Under the pieces are notes generated by a model. It had not been told where the DNA came from. It was given only the letters and a program-made list of their open reading frames with translations, and did not search any database. A stretch of 9,382 bases of DNA from Microcaldota archaeon (GTDB lineage Archaea; Micrarchaeota; Micrarchaeia; Anstonellales; Anstonellaceae). The stretch lies in contig JAHFEC010000042.1 in NCBI GenBank assembly GCA_023248665.1, positions 1 to 9,382 on the forward strand, read 5' to 3'. Shown here piece after piece: positions 5,382 through 9,382 of the stretch. Numbering within the stretch: the first letter of the stretch is position 1; each line of letters begins with the position of its first letter. The translations under genes were made by a program, and so were the position numbers.

Positions 5382-6677
5382 ATGCCTAGTCCATCCGCCC
5401 CGGCCCATTGGTCTGATTTCGACGCCTCGTGCATGCGCCGGGCCATCGAGCTTTCGGTCCAGGGAAGGCCTTCGCCGAATCCCTACGTGGGCGCGCTCAT
5501 CGCCAAGGGCGGGAAAATCCTCGGCGAAGGATACCATGCCCGCGCAGGCGAGGCCCATGCGGAGGCGGCGGCCATCTGCGACGTGCGTAAAAAACACGGC
5601 GCAGGCGCGTCTGCCCTCCTTCGCGGCTCCACGCTCTACGTGACATTGGAGCCGTGCGCTCACCACGGCCGCACGCCGCCCTGCACCGGGGCCATCCTTG
5701 CCAACAAGATAAAAGAGGTCGTCTTTGCCATGCACGACCCCGACAAGTCCGTGCGCGGCGGGGGCGCGAAAATCCTCGCGCGGGCGGGCGTGCGCGTGCG
5801 CTCCGGACTTTTCTGCGATTCGGCCTGCGCCATCAACGCGGCCTTCATCTCGCGCGCCGAGCGCGCCCGGCCATTCCTGACGCTCAAGATGGCCATGAGC
5901 CTCGACGGCAAGAGCGCCACGCGCGAAGGCGATTCGAGGTGGATCAGTTCGGAGAAATCCCGCGAGCTGGTCCATCTCATGCGCGGCAAATGCGGCGCCA
6001 TCCTCGTCGGCGCGGGGACGGTGGCCAAGGACGACCCTCTTCTTACGGCCCGGATCAAAGAGGCCACGCACGGCCGATCGGGCCTCCTGTCCCATTCCGT
6101 CGGAGCGGGGCATGGCGGCTCGGGCTTCTCTTCGCATTCCATTGTCCCGTTCGGCCTGGTCGCCGACCCGCTTCGCGTCATCGCGGACGGCGAGCTGGAG
6201 ATTCCGCTCGACGCCAAGGTGCTCAAGGACGACAACTGCCTCATCGCCACCACTCGGGCAAAAGGGCGGGCGAGTTTGGCGAAAATAAAAAAACTCCGGT
6301 CGCTGGGTGCCGACGTGCTCCAATGCCCGGCCCGCTCGCCGGGGCGCGTGGATTTGCGTTTCCTTCTTAAACACCTCGGGGAGCGGGGCATCAACCATGT
6401 CGTCTGCGAGGGCGGGCCGGAGCTGGCGGGCCAACTCCTCTCGCAGAAGCTCCTCGACGAGGTCCTGCTTTTCATCGCCCCGAAAATAGTGGGCGCACGC
6501 GCGGCCCCCGGTCCGGTCGGCGGAGAGGGGGCGCGCCGGATGGCCGACGCCGCGCCCGGCGAACTGGCCGCCGTCTATCCCGTCGGCGGGGACGTGCTGG
6601 TCTGCGCGCACGTGGGCCCATTCGCGCGCAAATTCCCCAAGCGGATACTGGGGCCGGTCTGGCCGAAATATCCTTAG
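5382..6677 (+). CDS. ribD: Bifunctional diaminohydroxyphosphoribosylaminopyrimidine deaminase / 5-amino-6-(5-phosphoribosylamino)uracil reductase
   Basis: Performs steps two and three of the bacterial pathway: deamination of the pyrimidine from RibA, then NADPH-dependent reduction of the ribosyl group. From the ATG at 5382 (431 residues), the N-terminal deaminase domain has SPNPYVGALI (31-40), the zinc/catalytic HAE at 59-61, and PCAHHGRTPPC with zinc ligands C92 and C101. The reductase domain starts near 165 (FLTLKMAMSLDGKSA) and continues through DSRWISS (184-190), ILVGAGTVAKDDPLLTAR (207-224), DPLRVIAD (262-269), CEGGPELAGQLL (342-353) and FIAPKIVG (364-371). Residues about 226-256 are a Gly/Ser/His-rich insert between DDPLLTAR and DPLRVIAD, making the protein longer than the roughly 370 residues of E. 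coli RibD. The frame is open far upstream into ribA, but that part has no RibD similarity; ATG 5382 is the first Met that fits the domain and the TATA-like box. Confidence 0.93.
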   Translation: MPSPSAPAHWSDFDASCMRRAIELSVQGRPSPNPYVGALIAKGGKILGEGYHARAGEAHAEAAAICDVRKKHGAGASALLRGSTLYVTLEPCAHHGRTPPCTGAILANKIKEVVFAMHDPDKSVRGGGAKILARAGVRVRSGLFCDSACAINAAFISRAERARPFLTLKMAMSLDGKSATREGDSRWISSEKSRELVHLMRGKCGAILVGAGTVAKDDPLLTARIKEATHGRSGLLSHSVGAGHGGSGFSSHSIVPFGLVADPLRVIADGELEIPLDAKVLKDDNCLIATTRAKGRASLAKIKKLRSLGADVLQCPARSPGRVDLRFLLKHLGERGINHVVCEGGPELAGQLLSQKLLDEVLLFIAPKIVGARAAPGPVGGEGARRMADAAPGELAAVYPVGGDVLVCAHVGPFARKFPKRILGPVWPKYP

Positions 6678-6727
6678 GCGACTGGGCGGTCTTGCGACCC
6701 TCCGGTTTCACGGCGCGGGCTCATGAA

Positions 6728-6735
6728 TATAAATA
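6728..6735 (+). promoter_or_regulatory. TATA box before the unknown gene at 6787
   Basis: tataaata is the best TATA match in the window and predicts a start site near 6755. A second AT-rich box, ctttattt at 6761-6768, lies 26 bases before ATG 6787 and would give a leaderless mRNA. Either or both may be used. The promoter marks the end of the ribD unit and the start of a new one. Confidence 0.5.
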
Positions 6736-6786
6736 TCAACCGGCTCCTTTATCTCATAGACTTTATTTCATGCATCCGTGATTCTT

Positions 6787-7353
6787 ATGGCCGACATGCA
6801 CAAGTTCGAAGCCCTCAAGCACGATGTGCTCCGCCACGGCGGGTTCTACCTGCATTTCTATTTCGACATGCACGCGTCCGACCCGACCGCCCTCCAGAAC
6901 ATCATGGTGGGGTTCGTGGGCAAGCTCACCAACGAGGAGGGCGTGCGCCTCGCCGTCGGCGAGGTGGACGAGCCGCTCAAGCGGGACGAGCTTTATTCCA
7001 CCACGGCCAAGGTGAGCATGCTGGTGAGCGACCTGCCCACGCTTGCGAAGCTCGTGATGAATTACGCTCCCATCGGCATCGAGCTGGAGGAGCCGCTCGA
7101 GGCCAGGGTAACGGCCGGCGAGCTGCAGACCGCGCTCATGAACGTCTCGGCAATCACGCAGGATTTCACCCGCCACATCCTGACCACCACGCTCAATCCC
7201 GAGGAGAAAATCCATTTCCAGAACCAGATGGCCCGCCGTGCCGAGCTGGGCAAGCGCCTGCTCTCTAACAAGGAGGCGGATCCGAAAAAGGGCAACCAAA
7301 CGGCTGGCGCATCCGCCCAAAATCCGCAGAAACCGCCCGAAACGAAAGCTTAG
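6787..7353 (+). CDS. Hypothetical protein of unknown function
   Basis: I do not recognise a named family. The 188-residue protein from ATG 6787 is predicted soluble, with no signal peptide or membrane segment. Residues 18-29 (GGFYLHFYFDMH) look like a beta strand ending in an Asp-x-His. Residues 30-110 alternate helices and strands, including GVRLAVGEVDEP (52-63), YSTTAKVSMLV (70-80) and YAPIGIELEEP (93-103), a pattern compatible with a small alpha/beta (ACT- or ferredoxin-like) fold; that is inference. Residues 111-160 are helical, and the last 28 are polar and disordered. In-frame alternative starts are GTG 6778 and ATG 6796. The ATPase gene follows after 31 nt with its own TATA-like box, so the two may be functionally linked or merely adjacent. 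The motif-like, low-repeat body suggests a conserved archaeal family. Confidence 0.8.
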   Translation: MADMHKFEALKHDVLRHGGFYLHFYFDMHASDPTALQNIMVGFVGKLTNEEGVRLAVGEVDEPLKRDELYSTTAKVSMLVSDLPTLAKLVMNYAPIGIELEEPLEARVTAGELQTALMNVSAITQDFTRHILTTTLNPEEKIHFQNQMARRAELGKRLLSNKEADPKKGNQTAGASAQNPQKPPETKA

Positions 7354-7356
7354 CCG

Positions 7357-7363
7357 TTAAAAT
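7357..7363 (+). promoter_or_regulatory. TATA-like box of the KaiC-like gene
   Basis: ttaaaat begins 28 bases before ATG 7385, the same spacing as at hisS (29), and predicts a leaderless transcript. No Shine-Dalgarno sequence is present. An ATG at 7366 lies out of frame. Confidence 0.45.
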
Positions 7364-7384
7364 CTATGCGCGCAAGGTATCCCC

Positions 7385-8284
7385 ATGAGCCTCCTGTTCC
7401 CGAAAGTCACCTCTGGCATCCCGGGCATGGACGATATGCTGGGCGGCGGATACACCAAGAACAGCATCGTGACCTTGGCCGGCAGCACCGGCTCGGGCCG
7501 GACCACCTTCGCCACCCAATTCCTCGTGCAGGGCTACCGGCAGAACAAGGAGCCCGGCCTCTACCTCTCCTTCGACGAGCCGAAATTCTCCATTTTCGCC
7601 AACCTGGGCGGGTACAACTGGGACCTGCCCGATCTCGAGCGCGAGAAGCACGTCGTGTTCATCGAATACCCGCACAACGAGCTGGGCGATTTCATGGCGC
7701 AGGAGGGCTCGCTTCTCGAGCTCATCGACACGCTGGGCGTCGAGCGCGTGGTCTTCGACTCCATCACCCCGCTGGCCCTTCTCTCGGAAGGCGACGCCCG
7801 CCGGCGCGAGCTGACCAAGCTGGTCAATACCATCCGCCGCTGGGGCGTCACCGCGCTCATCCTCGCCGAAGATATGCACGGCTCTCCGGGCGAAATCCCG
7901 CGCACCACGGTCGGCATCGAGGCGCTGACGGATGGATTCATCCATCTGGGCTGGGCGCACGACGGCTCGCGGCGCAGCCGGACGCTTGAAATCGTCAAGA
8001 TGCGCGGCAGCGCGCATGAACACGTCCTGCGCCCGGCGTTCATCAGCGAGCGCGGTTTCAGCCTCGTCATGGAAAAACCGGCCGCCCCCGTCTCCTCGCC
8101 GCTTGGCGATGCACCCTCGCAGAATTCGGCCAAGCACGCTTCTCCGCCTTCTTCCGCCAAATCTTATTCTTCTTCTTCCAAACCGCCCGTCTCTTCTTCT
8201 TCCAAGAGTTCTCATTCTTTCGGCACGCCGGCCATACGCCCCATTTCCAAGTCCGGTTCTTCGCTTTCGACGGCCAAGAAGTAA
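7385..8284 (+). CDS. KaiC/RadA-like P-loop ATPase, single domain
   Basis: A 299-residue RecA-superfamily protein of the single-domain archaeal KaiC-like type. Residues 8-22 (VTSGIPGMDDMLGGG) are the family's opening motif. The P-loop is GSTGSGRTT at 33-41, with Arg39 where Lys is normally required. LYLSFDEP (59-66) carries the acidic pair of the KaiC family, RVVFDSITPLALL (121-133) is Walker B with D125, and LEIVKMRGSAHEH (201-213) is the typical KaiC C-terminal strand and KMRG motif. Residues about 230-299 are a Ser/Pro/Lys-rich disordered tail with a repeated SSSSK unit. Such proteins are usually signalling or regulatory ATPases with unknown clients, not clock proteins. The Walker A change may mean altered or lost ATP hydrolysis. 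The upstream unknown gene is 31 nt away. Identification of the fold is sure; the role is not. Confidence 0.88.
   Translation: MSLLFPKVTSGIPGMDDMLGGGYTKNSIVTLAGSTGSGRTTFATQFLVQGYRQNKEPGLYLSFDEPKFSIFANLGGYNWDLPDLEREKHVVFIEYPHNELGDFMAQEGSLLELIDTLGVERVVFDSITPLALLSEGDARRRELTKLVNTIRRWGVTALILAEDMHGSPGEIPRTTVGIEALTDGFIHLGWAHDGSRRSRTLEIVKMRGSAHEHVLRPAFISERGFSLVMEKPAAPVSSPLGDAPSQNSAKHASPPSSAKSYSSSSKPPVSSSSKSSHSFGTPAIRPISKSGSSLSTAKK
8168..8205. repeat. 14-bp direct repeat in a pyrimidine-rich tract
   Basis: tcttcttcttccaa occurs exactly at 8168-8181 and 8192-8205, 24 bp apart and in frame, coding for the repeated SSSSK units of the ATPase tail. The surrounding 8138-8222 is unusually pyrimidine-rich on the + strand and lower in GC than the rest of the gene. 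Confidence 0.65.
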
Positions 8285-8290
8285 GAAGTA

Positions 8291-8298
8291 ATATAAAT
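8291..8298 (+). promoter_or_regulatory. TATA box of the membrane protein gene
   Basis: atataaat lies 86 bases before the ATG at 8377, predicting a start site near 8318-8320. That gives a leader of roughly 57 nt, longer than at other genes in the window. Confidence 0.5.
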
Positions 8299-8341
8299 CG
8301 CGCCCGCGTCCATCTGCCTGTCAGCGGGGCTTGCCAGACGG

Positions 8342-8360
8342 GCGGGCTCCCAAAGCCTGC
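8342..8360 (+). promoter_or_regulatory. Possible leader hairpin before the Shine-Dalgarno sequence
   Basis: gcgggct (8342-8348) can pair with agcctgc (8354-8360), seven pairs including one G-U, around a five-base loop. It sits 5 nt before the Shine-Dalgarno sequence of the membrane protein. An alternative pairing of ggctt (8328-8332) with aagcc (8353-8357) would exclude it. A regulatory role is conjecture. Confidence 0.3.
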
Positions 8361-8365
8361 AATCC

Positions 8366-8371
8366 GGAGGG
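8366..8371 (+). promoter_or_regulatory. Shine-Dalgarno sequence of the membrane protein gene
   Basis: ggaggg ends 5 nt before ATG 8377 and selects that start over the out-of-frame ATG at 8372. It contrasts with hisS and the KaiC-like gene, which look leaderless. Confidence 0.7.
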
Positions 8372-8376
8372 ATGGA

Positions 8377-9372
8377 ATGGGAAAATACTATGATGTTATC
8401 TCGGGTCTCAAGCTCGCGTTCAGCCGCTTCACCGACCGCGAACTGCTCAAGTGGTCCGTATTCCAGTTCATCGGCAATCTCGTCTTGGGATTTGTGCTGG
8501 GCCTTTCGCTGGCCGTCCTGCTCGTCACCCTTCTTCCGAGCGCATTGACGGTGGCGGGCGCCCCCGCCCCGGACCCCTCCTTTCTGGTCGCGCTGATCCT
8601 CAATGCCGGCGCCGGCATCGTATTCGCGTTCATCCTGCTCTTCGCGGTCTGGCTGGTCCTCGTCACGCTCTGGTCGCTTTATACCACGATGTTCATGGCG
8701 CGCGCGGCCATGGGCCTCTGCGGCATATATACCCCGCCCAAGCCCCAGCGCCTGCTGGACCTGTTCGTGCTTGACATCCGCACGGCTCTGCTGTCCATCG
8801 GATGCTGGTACGACAAGAAACTGCTTGTGCCTGCGGCCGTCGCGCTCGCGCTGGCCGTCATCGCGGGCGCGGTCGGCGTCATCATGGGCAATCCCTCCAT
8901 CGAATCGCTCGCCGCCCCCTTGGGCGTGCTCATGGTGCTGCTCTGGGCCCTAGGGGCGTTTGTCCATGCCATCCGCACGACGTTCGCGTGTTACCTGTTC
9001 TTCCGCGGCGACGGGAGCGAAGGCGGGATGCCCCGCAAGTCCTATGACTTGGTGGCAGGCCAGACCTTGGAGGTCGCCCTCGCCATTTTGGCCGGTTCGA
9101 TTCTTGTCAGCGCCGTGATCGAAGTGTTCAAGTACGTCTCCGTGGCCGCGGCTTCCATCCCGCTCGTGGGCATGGCGGTCGGCCTGCTCGTCAGCATCCT
9201 GGTGTCTGTCCTGAGCGTGTCCTTCCTCGTGGCTTATCTGACAGATATATTCGGCTTCTATGCCGGCCCCGGATCCTCCGGCGCGCACGGGGCCCCTGCG
9301 GCTGCGTCGATGCCCAAGACCCGGCCGGCCCCGAAGGCCAAGCCGTCCAAGGCCAAGGGGAAAAAGAGGTAA
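8377..9372 (+). CDS. Multi-pass membrane protein of unknown function
   Basis: A 331-residue integral membrane protein that I cannot assign to a named family. After an amphipathic N-terminal segment (about 1-25), hydrophobic stretches at about 27-54, 69-102, 149-170, 178-198, 231-250 and 261-290 suggest six transmembrane helices. The two longest could be kinked or re-entrant. The loop at about 103-148 holds Arg/Lys/Asp residues and is probably cytoplasmic. The C-terminal tail (about 297-331) is rich in Ala, Pro and Lys and strongly basic, so it should also be cytoplasmic and could bind acidic partners, nucleic acid or lipid head groups. No transporter or enzyme signature is visible. It has its own promoter and leader and starts 93 nt after the KaiC-like gene. 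The stop lies 10 nt before the window edge and the gene is complete. Confidence 0.82.
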   Translation: MGKYYDVISGLKLAFSRFTDRELLKWSVFQFIGNLVLGFVLGLSLAVLLVTLLPSALTVAGAPAPDPSFLVALILNAGAGIVFAFILLFAVWLVLVTLWSLYTTMFMARAAMGLCGIYTPPKPQRLLDLFVLDIRTALLSIGCWYDKKLLVPAAVALALAVIAGAVGVIMGNPSIESLAAPLGVLMVLLWALGAFVHAIRTTFACYLFFRGDGSEGGMPRKSYDLVAGQTLEVALAILAGSILVSAVIEVFKYVSVAAASIPLVGMAVGLLVSILVSVLSVSFLVAYLTDIFGFYAGPGSSGAHGAPAAASMPKTRPAPKAKPSKAKGKKR

Positions 9373-9382
9373 GAAAAAAACG

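Noticed and set aside
5370..6611. 413-codon open frame on the minus strand
   Set aside because: It mirrors ribD codon structure. The product is Arg/Gly/Ala-rich with no motif, and no promoter was seen for it.
6770..6781. Three-codon mini-ORF (Met-His-Pro-stop) overlapping the GTG at 6778
   Set aside because: An upstream peptide for control is possible but so short an ORF arises easily by chance, and a leaderless start at 6787 would exclude it from the mRNA.
8300..8372. Possible tRNA or small structured RNA gene
   Set aside because: No T-loop TTCRA signature, acceptor stem or C/D box pair is present. The stretch is better read as an mRNA leader.
1..9382. CRISPR arrays, prophage or toxin-antitoxin genes
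   Set aside because: No regularly spaced repeats, phage structural motifs or small paired ORFs with known toxin folds were seen.

Overview
This window looks like a GC-rich archaeal chromosome segment with all genes on the + strand. The archaeal assignment rests on three things. The riboflavin synthase is the archaeal RibC type, and RibH and HisRS carry archaeal/eukaryotic-style motifs. Several genes have a TATA-like box 25-30 bases before the start codon, which implies leaderless or near-leaderless mRNAs. A single-domain KaiC/RadA-like ATPase is also present. The lineage cannot be fixed by eye; a DPANN-type or another uncultured archaeon is a guess.

Layout: (1) 69-1459 is a complete single-gene IS66-like insertion sequence with imperfect 19-bp terminal inverted repeats. 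It is visibly less GC-rich than its surroundings and lies directly against the hisS promoter. (2) 1502-5292 is a tightly packed cluster, hisS-ribB-ribC-ribH-ribA, with gaps of 12 and 1 nt and then two 4-nt ATGA overlaps. After 89 nt holding an 11-bp direct repeat and a TATA-like box comes ribD (5382-6677). (3) 6787-7353 encodes an unrecognised, well-formed soluble protein, followed after 31 nt by a KaiC-like ATPase (7385-8284) whose Walker A lysine is arginine. (4) 8377-9372 encodes a six-helix membrane protein with a basic Ala/Pro/Lys tail, preceded by a leader of about 57 nt with a clear Shine-Dalgarno sequence and a possible hairpin.

The rib genes together cover almost all of riboflavin synthesis. 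RibA opens GTP, RibD deaminates and reduces, RibB makes dihydroxybutanone phosphate from ribulose 5-phosphate, RibH condenses to lumazine and RibC dismutates lumazine to riboflavin. Only the phosphatase step and flavin kinase/FAD synthetase are not here. The pathway is a mosaic: the upper steps use bacterial-type enzymes (GTP cyclohydrolase II and fused RibD), while the final synthase is archaeal.

I did not find a clearly new defence or mobile system. The best candidates for something undescribed are the unknown-protein/KaiC-like pair with the altered P-loop, the repeat/palindrome before ribD, and the structured leader of the membrane protein.
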